Source: Cornus controversa | Lineage: Eukaryota; Streptophyta; Magnoliopsida; Cornales; Cornaceae | Direction: 5' to 3' | Assembly: GCA_026545225.1 (NCBI GenBank) | Contig: CM048845.1 | Coordinates: 65,485,033-65,549,032, forward strand | DNA: 64,000 bases | Part shown: positions 54,719 through 64,000 of the stretch, piece by piece | Numbering within the stretch: position 1 is the stretch's first letter | Layout of the letters: each line of letters opens with the position of its first letter | Program-made: the position numbers and the translations under genes | The notes under the pieces: generated by a model | The model's database searches: none | Told to the model about the DNA's origin: nothing | Seen by the model: only the letters and a program-made list of their open reading frames with translations

Positions 54719-55639
54719 TAGTCCTCATATACTACTTTTCTATATTATTATTTTAATATTATTTTTTATAAAAATAATTTTTTACAAAAATTTAAAACTT
54801 AGTTATTTCAATTATTTGCAATGAATAAAATATTATTTTTTAAATTATTTTTGTTTCTAATATATTTATTGACAAATAAAAAGACAATTACATATTTTGT
54901 CGTACAAATAAAGAAATAAAATAAAAATACATTACATATTATCTCACAAATAAATAAATAAAATAAAAAACATTACATATCACCATTCTCTTGATATAAT
55001 TCTATTATTTTAAATATTTTCTTCTCACAAAATAATTATATGTTACATTATTAACTAATTTTATAATTTGAAATATATATTATAATATTTGAAATATTTT
55101 TTTTGTATTTAAAACAATTGATTTCAATACAATTTTAATTAAAATAGAATTTGAATAAAAAAAAGATAAAGACACAAAGAGAGAGAAGGGGAAAGTCCAT
55201 AGAAAGAGATGAGAGAAATTAAATAAATAAAAAACAAAAAACAGATAGCGCTCACACGTGCTCTATTCATAAATCGTACATGACAGAGAGCCTATCAAAA
55301 AAAGAAAAAAGAAACCCGCATTTGAGCAAGCTTCCCACCATTTCAAAATAATTTTAACATATCTGGCAGGGGCCGTGAATAAGAAGCCATTAATAAATAA
55401 CGACATAGAGGGTATTATTGTGTTGTCGAGTACCTAACCAAGCGCAGCTCAACTTTTTGTCACGGGATGCGAGCAATAAGAAAAAACTAATAATGTGGAC
55501 ATCCTAATTTACCAAAAACAAAAATATAGAAAAATGTGAGTGGCCTTTGAAAAAGGACCAAATCCTCCTCATTACACTTTTGTCTAATTAATTTTCAGTA
55601 TAATTAAATCAAGGTTACAAACACCTTATCAAACGATTG
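54719..55639. other. Very AT-rich intergenic DNA
   Basis: No gene is seen. Short AAATAAATAAA-type runs and a weak internal repetition of TTACATAT-TCTCACAAATAAA (about 54880-54980) are present. Confidence 0.5.
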
Positions 55640-56040
55640 TGAGACATTGTCCTTTGTAATATTTATAATTAAGTGAGGAAAAGAAAAATGACAAAAACAA
55701 TTAACCATTGATTATCCCATTTTAATGTGGTGCAGTCACATCAAGAAATATCAGCTATAGTGAGAAAGCTCTACCTTGCATGAGTAGGGAAGTGCTGTTA
55801 TTCTATTTTTAAATATTTTTTACTGGACAACATAAAACGAATCATATACCTTTTAAAAATTAGAATATGCAAAAAAAAAAATACAAGTATCGAGTAAAAT
55901 TTATGAAAATTGATATATAAAATTTTACCGAAATTATTTGGCACTCTCAATTTGGTATTAGAGCACGTATGTTTAACTTTATAAAATACTACAATTTGTA
56001 CATGAATATTCAAGTCCGTTATTACGAAGAAAAGAAGACC
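55640..56040 (+). repeat. Duplicated block D, copy 1 (matches 58670-59120)
   Basis: Shared phrases in the same order include ATATTTATAATTAA, CCCATTTT-ATGTGGT, GTTATTCTATTTTTAAAT, TTGAATATGCAAAAA, GGTAAAATTTATGAAAAT, GGCACTCTCAA-TTGGT and CGTATGTTTAACTT. The minus-strand frame at 55798-56067 comes from this repeat and shows no domain. Confidence 0.75.
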
Positions 56041-56714
56041 CATATACTTACCATACCCATTGGTCATCTAATTTTGAAAAAAAAAAAATTTGTTGGTCAA
56101 AGAAATAATCTTACATACAGCATATTAAAGCAAAAGAGTTAGTAAATAGAAATAATAGATTATTAGAAAATATAAAAATTTATAAGAAAGAATTATTAAA
56201 TGGGAAGAATCCATAAAAGTTCAAATTAAAGATTATGCCCCCATCCTAGAAAAATAAAAAAATACATTAATTTTTTTTATTAATATAGACAGATTTAATT
56301 GATCAAATCTTAACTTGAATATAAAAAAATATTTATATCAAAATTGAGAATTTTAACTGTACAATTGAAAAGAAAAAACAGTAAGATCTATAATAGAAAT
56401 AAGAGAAATAAGGAAACAAAAGAATACTATCCTCCTAATAATACTATATAAAAATAAATAATAAAAAACATAAACGAAACTAGGCGTCTATAGGATCTAT
56501 AATAGAAACAAACTAAATCAAAAAGCAGTAAGAAAATAATAATTAGAAAGAAAAAAAAAAAAGAAGAGAAAGAGTTTGAATCTATACATAGAAATTTAAT
56601 TTAATGATAGAAAAAAATAGAGGAGCCAGAAGAATATATAGATCTAGACAATAAGCTAGCTTTACAAAGAGAAAATAAATTAAAAATATATAAGAATTGA
56701 AAAAATGAAGAGCA
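56041..56714. other. Purine-rich AT DNA, no gene seen
   Basis: Long A/G-rich stretch on the plus strand with no codon structure. Confidence 0.5.
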
Positions 56715-56716
56715 TT

Positions 56717-57122
56717 AATTCTTTGATTAGAAGAACCAAATTTCTTTGAATTATTTGATCATGAAAATGAAAACTTAGAACTCATAAGTTCTGTTTAGAT
56801 TGGCTTTTGAAAAGCGATTTTGGAATTGTCAAGCTCAAATGTATTTTGAAGAGTGTTGGGATAGGGAAGGCCGAAGAGTTTTGAAGTTCAGAAAGAGCGT
56901 TCAAAGGAAGTTGTGGGTATCAGCTTCTTCATTTAGTTTCTGCTTCTACTTCTCTTTTTCTTCTGCGTAAAAGTCGATGCAAAAGTTCTGTCAAAAAGGG
57001 TCATAGTATTTTTGTTTGAATTATTGTACTTTTAGCGACAAAAAGAAACTTTAAGATGAAAAAAAACCATCACTTATTCTTGTTTATTATTGTATTTTTA
57101 ATTTTTTTTTCTCCTCTGCTTC
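56717..57122 (+). repeat. Duplicated block E, copy 2, with a 214-bp insertion
   Basis: It matches 49501-49700 either side of an insertion at 56787-57000. The flanking pentamer TCATA is present on both sides of the insertion and only once in copy 1. Confidence 0.8.
56787..57000. mobile_element. Short non-autonomous insertion, 214 bp
   Basis: The segment is absent from the paralogous site near 49577. TCATA at 56782-56786 and 57001-57005 looks like a 5-bp target duplication. The left end contains ATTGGCTTTTGAAAAGCG, and an inverse-like ATCGACTTTTACGCAG is near the right end, so weak terminal inverted repeats are possible. The superfamily is unknown. Confidence 0.6.
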
Positions 57123-58189
57123 ATTTAAAAAAAAAAAAAATTACTAATAACTATTTGTCTTACACATTTTTTTTTTTTAGAACTCATTTTCTTTTATTCT
57201 TCTATTTTCACAAAGGCAATGCAACGACTTTCCTTTGAAAATTGTGAGCACTTTAATTGATAATTTTGCAACTCAAAATGCAAGACGATCACATCACATT
57301 TACTTTGATATGAATTTCAATTTTGATTTTTGTGACTAAAGTGTGTTGAATATTTCTTTTAATTTTTTTATGTGAATTGGATCGTGTTATATATAAAGCA
57401 CCAAGACCAGGAATTTTTTTTCAACATTAATATATTTTATTTGCTTATTGTCTTATTTTAATAAAAATTTTGCACTCCTATAGAATTTATCCGCACGTGA
57501 AAATTTAGGTAGAAAGGGTCCCATTTGAAAGTCCGCCTAGGTCTCTCAACATTTTTGGAATCTCAGGGCGGCATTGATATGAGTGTCTATATATTTGCAT
57601 GTGAATATTTACGTTCAAAACTAAAATATTTCCTTTTTATTTTATTTATGCAAAATTTATATTTCTGTCAATTTTATTATTGTTAAGCTTGGTGTAATTT
57701 TCATTCAAGTTATTAGCATACAAATTTTTAGTTTTCAAAACAATCTAAAGTTGATAGTTTCTCTATATCTGTCCGTATTGTTCTGTTTTGGTAATTAAAA
57801 TTTGTTGTTCTTTTATAAATTAAAAGGAAAAATCAGTTTTATAATATTATGTCTTTTAAAACAGTTTCTTTATCAGCACCATTATTTTTTTTTTCTTTCT
57901 TAAATTCTGTTTTGTTGTTCTGCAATTAGCATTGTTATAAAAACAGCTTTCTATGTTTTAAGTATAAGAGGAAAACTGTCCGTTTTCAAGGTTTCTTAAA
58001 AACAGTGTCTATAGGTCTAGTTTCTATTCTTAAAAGTTGATCTGAGGGAAAGAAAAATAAAATAATAATTATAAATAAATAACTGTTTTTTTTAAAAAAT
58101 AATTTCTTTTGTTTTATAAAAGGTAAAAACTGTTTCTGGATTTTTTTTTTTTGTTTTTTTTACAAATTAAAACTAGTTGAAACAGTTTC

Positions 58190-58242
<53 letters not shown>

Positions 58243-58452
58243 GTTTTCTAAAACTGTTTTAAATTCCTTAAACTTGTGATTCCTAGTGAATCTTATAAAT
58301 ATTTATAGAAATCATACTGACAAATTTTTGGATTTTCAGTTTGTTGGAAACTTTCTATGCCTTTAGTCTTTTAAAGAAAATGAAAATATTAGAGGAAGCC
58401 AGTTGGGTACCTGATTTCTGCGATCTCAGCCCTAAAAAAAAAATCAAAAAAA
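57123..58452. other. AT-rich intergenic DNA
   Basis: No gene is seen. It has homopolymer T and A tracts and an (AT)n microsatellite at 58194-58239. Confidence 0.5.
58194..58239. repeat. (AT)n microsatellite
   Basis: About 22 consecutive AT units. Confidence 0.95.
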
Positions 58453-58556
58453 TCTTTCTTCTCTTTATTTTTGTAATAATAAAAATGGTAAAATGGTTAT
58501 AGAAAATGTTTCTTCTCTTTATTTTTGTAATAATAAAAATGGTAAAATCGTCATAA
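58453..58556. repeat. Two-copy tandem repeat, about 56 bp
   Basis: TTTCTTCTCTTTATTTTTGT followed by AATAATAAAAATGGTAAAAT occurs twice. It creates a repetitive minus-strand frame that is not a gene. Confidence 0.9.
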
Positions 58557-58579
58557 AAAAAAGAAAATATGTACAAACC

Positions 58580-58690
58580 TATCGTATGTCGGGCGGATAA
58601 GCTACTTCCAAGTCTCGAACTTGAGACATCGCTTTTGGACAAAAGCAATGTCCATTGCACCAAGATGCGACACTATCTTAATATTATTTA
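58580..58690 (-). mobile_element. Candidate tRNA-derived SINE head
   Basis: On the minus strand TGGTGCAATGG fits the RNA polymerase III A-box pattern and AAGTTCGAGAC, about 30 bp further on, resembles a B box. The spacing suits a tRNA-derived SINE promoter. A 3' tail and target duplication were not found, and no matching copy is in the window. Confidence 0.4.
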
Positions 58691-59120
58691 TAATTAAACG
58701 AAAAAATAGAAGGAAAAAATTAACCCATTTTGGATCAAACTATCTCAAATTGGTTTTAACCCATTTTCATGTGGTAAAATAATATTACTCCCTCCTTTTA
58801 TAATTACTGGTTTTGCAATTTCGGTTAAGGGGACACGTAATTGGAAACTGAGAGAGTATGAAATATCATGTATTACCTTACACATAAGAAGACAAGTGTC
58901 GTTATTCTATTTTTAAATGTGTTTTATGTACTTAGTAGACTACATAAAACAACCTTTTAAGTTTTAACTTTTAAAAATTTGAATATGCAAAAACATATAA
59001 GTATTAGGTAAAATTTATGAAAATTTAAATATAAAATTTTATTCAAATTATTCGGCACTCTCAAATTGGTTTCAGAACCAGGAAGATCGTATGTTTAACT
59101 TAATAAAATATTACAACTCA
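58670..59120 (+). repeat. Duplicated block D, copy 2
   Basis: See 55640-56040. This copy has an extra segment containing a short Stowaway-like CTCCCTCC...GAGAGAGTA stretch (about 58787-58860). Confidence 0.75.
58787..58860. mobile_element. Possible degraded Stowaway-like remnant
   Basis: TACTCCCTCC and a downstream GAGAGAGTA recall the ends of the MITE at 14442-14704, but the inverted repeats are poor and the total is only about 73 bp. The segment is missing from the paralogous block at 55720-55790, which supports an insertion. Confidence 0.35.
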
Positions 59121-59222
59121 AGTTAGGTACAGTATAATATATACGGTAAGCACTCTATATCTAGTATTTTCTTTCGTTTTATATCTTGATTTATATATAT
59201 ATAATATATATATGTATATATT

Positions 59223-60341
59223 CAGGGGCGGAGCTAGAAAATTTAGTTTGGGGGGGCCAAATTTACATTATGTACTTAAAAATTGAAAATATTAGCAACC
59301 AATTGTAATATAATTTTTTTAAATTTTAGTTATAGTATTATATATCTTGAGAAATTTGTTTAGGAAAAAAAATTTCAAAATTGAAAAAAATGCAACTTAG
59401 ATAATTAGACGGAAAATTGATGTGAGAAAGAAAAAAATTGAGAAGATAATACGATAAGTTACAACTAAAAAATGAAGAGGTAAAGAAAAAAAAAATAGTG
59501 AACCAATTTTCCTTTAACAATTAATTGTTTCAATTTTTAGAAAAAGATTTTGAGTAATTTGATTCTACTTCGCTAAACAAAATCTTACAAGTTTTAACAA
59601 AACAAGATTATTTTTTTAGTGAGTTATACATAAATTAGTCATAGAACTTGTTATTTATTAGTAAATGACTATTAAAAGTTTTAGTATATACGATCATTGT
59701 TGTGGTTTACAATCTCACAACACTTGTTTTTCCTCCTTTCAATTTGTCATTTAGCAAATGAAGATTGATATATAATTCTAGATGTTTTTCTTGTAAACAT
59801 CAATTTAAAAAAATATTTGATAAGAAAGGTTCATGCATTTTTATTGAATATGAGGGGACATTAGTGTATTTCTCTTTTGAATTAATATAATAGATATTAT
59901 ACATGTGTATATGTAATTGAAATAACGATTTGTTGTGATAAGGATTACAATATTAATGAACTTAAATTTTTATTTCACAATATTTGGACGTTCAAAAGTA
60001 TGGTTATAAGGTCTAAGTTTAATTTTTTTATATAGTTTTTAAGGGGACACAAGCTAAAGTTATTTTCAAATTCTCTATTTGGGGTCAATATATAAGTGTT
60101 TTGAAAAGATTTGGGAGGGCCAAATTAAAATTTTTAATAAATCTTATGATATTATTTAAAATTAATTATTTTTTTAGGGATATAATAAAAAAATTTAAAA
60201 ATTGGGGGGGCCAAATTGAAATTTTTAATAAATCTTAGGGTATTATTTAAAATTAATTATTTTTTTTAGGGGTATAATAAAAATTTAAAAAAAAATTGGG
60301 GGGGCCATGGCCCCCCCTAGCCCCCCCTGGCTCCGCCCCTG
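59223..60341. mobile_element. hAT-like non-autonomous transposon, 1.12 kb
   Basis: Ends CAGGGGCGGAGCTAG and CTGGCTCCGCCCCTG are inverted repeats of the CAGGGGCGGAGC type common in plant hAT-like elements. TATATATT at 59215-59222 and 60342-60349 is a perfect 8-bp target duplication, the hAT length. The AT-rich flank lowers the weight of the match somewhat. No transposase is present. The interior has a tandem duplication of about 94 bp (60108-60300) starting GGGCCAAATT-AAATTTTTAAT. The frame at 60285-60485 crosses the element end and is spurious. Confidence 0.88.
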
Positions 60342-60349
60342 TATATATT

Positions 60350-60877
60350 TATATCGGATGAAGACGGGATGGGAACGAGATTTCGATTTCATTGGGGCCT
60401 TGGGGGGTAGGAATGGGACAAGGATTTTATAATCAGGCCAAGGTAAGGTTAGGTTTAGGCAAATCTGTACCAAAGCCGTTGCCATCCCATTGACAAGACC
60501 ATATTCTTTCTTTTCTATCTCCTCGAAGACTAGCCATATATCCTCTTTCTTGCTTTTTCTCTCTAAGCAAAATCACAGATCCAAAATCATGAACCATCAC
60601 AATCTCAAAAACCACAAATTCATCATGCTCTATTTAACTAATATAAGTAAATAAATTTAACTAGCCACAGTAAATGAATTTATCTTTTTTTTTTTATTTA
60701 TGTTCTACCACAAATACTAATTTACTTTTGTATTTATTTATTTTGTCTTAACTTTTCATTAGGATCATCCAAGACCAAATGTAAAAAAAAAAATGGATTA
60801 ATGTCATATAGACAATGATGATGATATTTGTAAACACTCTTGTCTAGTATTTTTTTTGGTTTATATCATGATTTATA
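60350..60877. other. Intergenic DNA, no gene seen
   Basis: A G-rich patch (60365-60425) resembles the G-rich stretch at 24664-24700. No coding feature. Confidence 0.45.
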
Positions 60878-61871
60878 TGTTGGGAAATTAATTTCTTCTT
60901 GTTCAACACAAAGGAATCACACACAAATGAGATTCAAAAACAAAAACAAAAACAACACCAAAAGAGAGCCAATAGTTTACATGATTCGGCTAAATAGAGT
61001 CTATATTTATAGAGTTTAGATTCCACTATCTGTTGGAAAAATAATATTAATAATAATACTTTGGATTTTCTATTATTTAATTCAATATACCATAAATAAA
61101 CAACACTCGATTGAAATAAAAAGTACAATTTATTTATTCAATACACAACAATAACATTAATAAATAGAACCTGATTGTAGACCGAGGCTCGAATTAAATT
61201 CGATCTCCTTAAGACAATTATCGCCCCGCAATGGTGTTGAACGGACTCTTGACGATTGTCTCCCAGGATACAACGATCTTCATCTCGATTGGTAGCAACA
61301 CTTCAAACCAATTGAGCTTCTGCGAACCACCAATGTGTTAGTACTCTCTCTTTGACTTGACTCTCTTGAACTGTTGATTGAAACTAGACCACGAAAACTT
61401 GATATACGACTACTTGTGTTAGGCTATATAGAAAGGGAGAGTAGAGACGTAGAGAGAAGGAAAAGAAATCAGAAAACATATATTTTTTACAAATGAGGCT
61501 AATCGGCCTATTTATAGACCACTAGGTGCCTTTTCACGTTTGTCCGAATAGGCATGGGACATGTTGTTTCACTCCAAGCGTTAAGAGTTGTGATCTTTCG
61601 CTGTAAGAGTTGTGATCTTGTGTTGTTTCACTCCAAGCGTTAAGAGTTGTGATCTTTCGCTGTAAGAGTTGTGATCTTTCGCTGAAAGTGTCTGTTCGTA
61701 ATTCATATTTAAATGTTTGCTCATTACGAACTAACAATCTCGTGTCTGTTCATTACTTAACAGACATTCTACCACCATGTTATATTCCAACGATGCTATG
61801 ACAGACATTCTGCCACTCATTCAATATCACTTACAACACATACATGTAATTTTCATTTAATTTTTTCAACA
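60878..61871 (-). repeat. 3' LTR of the copia element
   Basis: On the minus strand it starts TGTTGAAAAAATTAAATG directly after the polypurine tract and ends CCCAACA. A 59-bp tandem duplication lies at 61563-61690. The outer end is inferred from the TG...CA rule because the other LTR is outside the window. Confidence 0.75.
61563..61690 (-). repeat. 59-bp tandem duplication inside the copia LTR
   Basis: GTTGTTTCACTCCAAGCG followed by TTAAGAGTTGTGATC recurs with period 59, and the shorter AAGAGTTGTGATC unit is itself repeated. Such repeats in LTRs can act as promoter elements, which is not shown here. Confidence 0.85.
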
Positions 61872-61883
61872 ATCCCCCACATA
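61872..61883 (-). other. Polypurine tract of the copia element
   Basis: Minus-strand ATGTGGGGGAT lies immediately before the LTR start. Confidence 0.8.
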
Positions 61884-62443
61884 AATGAAAATTAACCTCA
61901 AATGTAAAAAATACTTGACTGACACTAGAGAGAGTACAATTGAAAAGTTATTGCATCGGGATAGATAGCTTTTGGCTTTGAATCTTCCTTAGTGTAATAC
62001 TATCGAATTTACTTGGCTAACTAGTGACATATAGTCTTGAACTATTCAGCCGTTTGTGTAAAACCAGACAATAGTATACACACAACACCTTTCCGCACAA
62101 AGTTGGTTCTTTCGGTTGTGTTCATTTTGGCCCTGAACAAATCCTGGTATTCATGAGTGCTCTAGAGAATTTAGCCTTTCATTCTCATAGAAACGGCCCA
62201 CTTCACACTCATATAGGTGATTTTCTATTAAGAATATCCTGCCATACCCCACTTGGATTTCCAAGATATAGGAATCACTAAAAGCGTAACTTAACCTAAT
62301 TCACACGACAGGCAGCACTGTGTCATCATAGAAATGGGTAGAAGATATACATCTTCCCAGTGCTACTGATGAGCCACTCAAAACTTCAGTTGTCCCTTTG
62401 AATCTAGATCTTGGGATCTCCAGTCAACTAGATGGGGTTTCCA

Positions 62444-64000
62444 TTAAGGTGACTCGGTAAATATAGGCTTTAAGCCCATTCCCCTCGATGACTTATATAC
62501 TTGCTCTCTTGGTAAACCTTTTGTAAAAGGATCTGCTATATTGTCCATGGACTTCACATATTCAATGAAAATTATTCCATTTGAGAGCAACTGCTTAATG
62601 GTATTATGTCTCCTTCTTATATGCCGAGATTTACCATTATATATATGACTCTGTGCCCTCCCAATTGCTGATTGACTATCACAATGTATACAAATCGCAG
62701 GCACAGGTTTCGGCCAATTTGGAATATCCTCTAGGAAGTTACGAAGCCACTCTGCTTCTTCACTTGCCTTATCCAAAGCAATGAATTCAGATTCCATTGT
62801 GGATCTGGCAATACACGTTTGTTTTGAAGATTTCCAAGATACGACAGCACCACCAAGAGTAAAGATATATCCACTCGTGGATTTTGAGTCTTTTGTATCT
62901 GAGATCCAGTTAGCATCACTGTATCCCTCAAGAACAGCTGGGTACTTTGTATAATGTAATCCCAAATTCAGGGTGTATCTTAAATATCTTAATACCCTAA
63001 TTATTGCTGTCCAGTGATCCTTTCCTGGATTATTAGTATATCTACTCAGTCTATTTACTGAGTAAGCTATATCGGGTCGTGTGCAGTTCATCACATACAT
63101 TAGACTGCCTATGATCCGAGAATACTCGAGTTGTGATATGCCAGGACCATTATTCTTTGATAAATGAAGATTTAAATCTACAGGAGTTTTAGAAATATTC
63201 CTGTCATTTTTATTGAATTTATCTAGTATTTTCTCAATATAGTAAGATTGAGATAACATTAGACCTTCTGATGTTTTAGAAATTTTAATTCCTAGAATAA
63301 CATCAGCAATACCCATATCTTTCATATCAAAGTTATTCGTCAGCATTTTCTTAGTAGCTTTAATGGTGTCATTACTACCCATGATTAACATATCATCCAC
63401 ATATAGGCAGACAATCACATATTCATCTTGAGTTCTCTTAGTATACACACATTTATCACACTCGTTGATTTTAAATCCGTTTGATAACATCACTTTATCA
63501 AATTTCTCATGCCATTGTTTAGGTACTTGTTTTAATCCATAAAGAGATTTAACAAGTCTACACATTTTCTTCTCTTGTCCTTGAACAATAAACCCTTCTG
63601 GTTGTTCCATATAAATTTCTTCATCCAACTCACCATTCAAGAATGCTGTCTTAACATCCATTTGATGTATTTTGAGATTTTGCAATGCTGCAATTGCGAT
63701 TAACATTCTAATGGATGTAATTCTTGTTACTGGTGAGTATGCGTCAAAGTAATCTAAGCCCTCCTTTTGTTTGTAACCTTTAGCTACAAGTCTGGCTTTA
63801 TACTTATCTATTGATCCATCAGCTTTCATCTTCCTTTTGAAAATCCACTTACAACCAAATGGTTTATTTCCAGGAGGAAGATCCACCAATTCCCAAGTAT
63901 GGTTTTGTAAGATGGATTCAATTTCACTATTAATAGCCTCTTTCCACAAAGGAGCTTCTGGAGAAGACACAGCTTCTGTGTATGTTTGAGGCTCATTTTC
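62444..64000 (-). CDS. copia pol: reverse transcriptase and RNase H (5' end outside window)
   Basis: The frame is open from the window edge (64000) to a stop at 62444, at least 518 codons. The valine codon at 63970 is an internal residue, not a start. Counting from 63970, the RVT_2 domain begins with [20 protein letters not shown] (9-28) and has KWIFKRK (41-47), the catalytic Asp in [11 protein letters not shown] (about 105), the active-site YVDD (190-193) and [18 protein letters not shown]. The type-I RNase H follows with [20 protein letters not shown] and HCDSQSAIG, and the end is [10 protein letters not shown]. All key acidic residues are present and there are no stops, so this part could be functional. 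The enzyme would copy element RNA into DNA inside cytoplasmic virus-like particles. Confidence 0.95.
   Translation of the reverse strand, partial: ENEPQTYTEAVSSPEAPLWKEAINSEIESILQNHTWELVDLPPGNKPFGCKWIFKRKMKADGSIDKYKARLVAKGYKQKEGLDYFDAYSPVTRITSIRMLIAIAALQNLKIHQMDVKTAFLNGELDEEIYMEQPEGFIVQGQEKKMCRLVKSLYGLKQVPKQWHEKFDKVMLSNGFKINECDKCVYTKRTQDEYVIVCLYVDDMLIMGSNDTIKATKKMLTNNFDMKDMGIADVILGIKISKTSEGLMLSQSYYIEKILDKFNKNDRNISKTPVDLNLHLSKNNGPGISQLEYSRIIGSLMYVMNCTRPDIAYSVNRLSRYTNNPGKDHWTAIIRVLRYLRYTLNLGLHYTKYPAVLEGYSDANWISDTKDSKSTSGYIFTLGGAVVSWKSSKQTCIARSTMESEFIALDKASEEAEWLRNFLEDIPNWPKPVPAICIHCDSQSAIGRAQSHIYNGKSRHIRRRHNTIKQLLSNGIIFIEYVKSMDNIADPFTKGLPREQVYKSSRGMGLKPIFTESP

Larger units (their letters stand above)
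60878..64000 (-). mobile_element. Ty1/copia retrotransposon, 3' half, runs off the window
   Basis: On the minus strand the order is reverse transcriptase/RNase H (64000 to 62444), an untranslated segment, a polypurine tract and a 994-bp 3' LTR (61871 to 60878). The pol frame is open to the window edge without a break. Integrase, protease, gag and the 5' LTR should lie beyond 64000. The intact frame distinguishes it from every other retroelement here. Confidence 0.92.

Noticed and set aside
57056-57238. Short Phe/Leu-rich frame beside the similar 49638-49826 frame, as a conserved micropeptide
   Set aside because: Similarity extends into non-coding flanks and the frames diverge after about 18 codons, so it is a duplicated non-coding block.
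1-64000. CRISPR array, bacterial operon or organelle insertion
   Set aside because: Tandem repeats here lack unique spacers, no prokaryotic gene was seen, and no plastid or mitochondrial gene was recognised.

Overview
This window looks like nuclear DNA of a flowering plant, most likely a eudicot; I cannot name the species. It is AT-rich, gene-poor and dominated by nested transposable elements: Ty3/gypsy, Ty1/copia, TRIM, plant LINEs, CACTA, hAT-like and Stowaway-like elements. There are only two convincing intact host genes. Both encode DUF247 (UPF0481) membrane proteins and both lie on the minus strand, at 8569-10275 and 47266-48690. A heavily decayed DUF247 remnant lies between them at about 25741-26100. 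Matching flanking blocks recur around these loci, so the window is a dispersed tandem DUF247 cluster pushed apart by transposon insertions.

Left part (1-16.7 kb). A gag-only, non-autonomous gypsy-like element (1455-7618, minus) contains a 3.8-kb CACTA element (3321-7115, 3-bp target duplication). That CACTA element carries plant gene fragments, including two spliceable exons of a Nudix hydrolase. DUF247 gene 1 follows. Then come several MITE-like elements, including a clean Stowaway-type element with TA duplication at 14442-14704, a tandemly duplicated repeat, and a three-LTR TRIM array (15790-16667).

Middle (16.7-31 kb). A degenerate LINE (about 16668-23940, plus) is interrupted by an antisense LINE 3' fragment (17063-18136) and by a complete miniature LTR element of only 243 bp (21426-21668). 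The DUF247 remnant and a 3'-truncated copia element (to about 29610) follow.

31.6-42.8 kb is one 11.16-kb CACTA-type element with matching 3-bp target duplication. Nested in it is a degenerate but structurally full-length Ty3/gypsy element (about 32802-38263).

Right part (43-64 kb). This holds a solo TRIM LTR with perfect 5-bp duplication (46354-46602), DUF247 gene 2, a second degenerate LINE (to 53043), an LTR-like fragment with a cluster of ATGCAT-centred palindromes, locally duplicated blocks, a hAT-like non-autonomous element with perfect 8-bp duplication (59223-60341), and the 3' half of an apparently intact Ty1/copia element on the minus strand that runs off the right edge.

Nothing suggests an operon-like system, CRISPR array or bacterial DNA. 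The most notable items are the CACTA element with captured Nudix exons, the exact triplication of a 33-residue segment in DUF247 gene 1, and the miniature TRIMs. All alignments behind these statements were made by eye.
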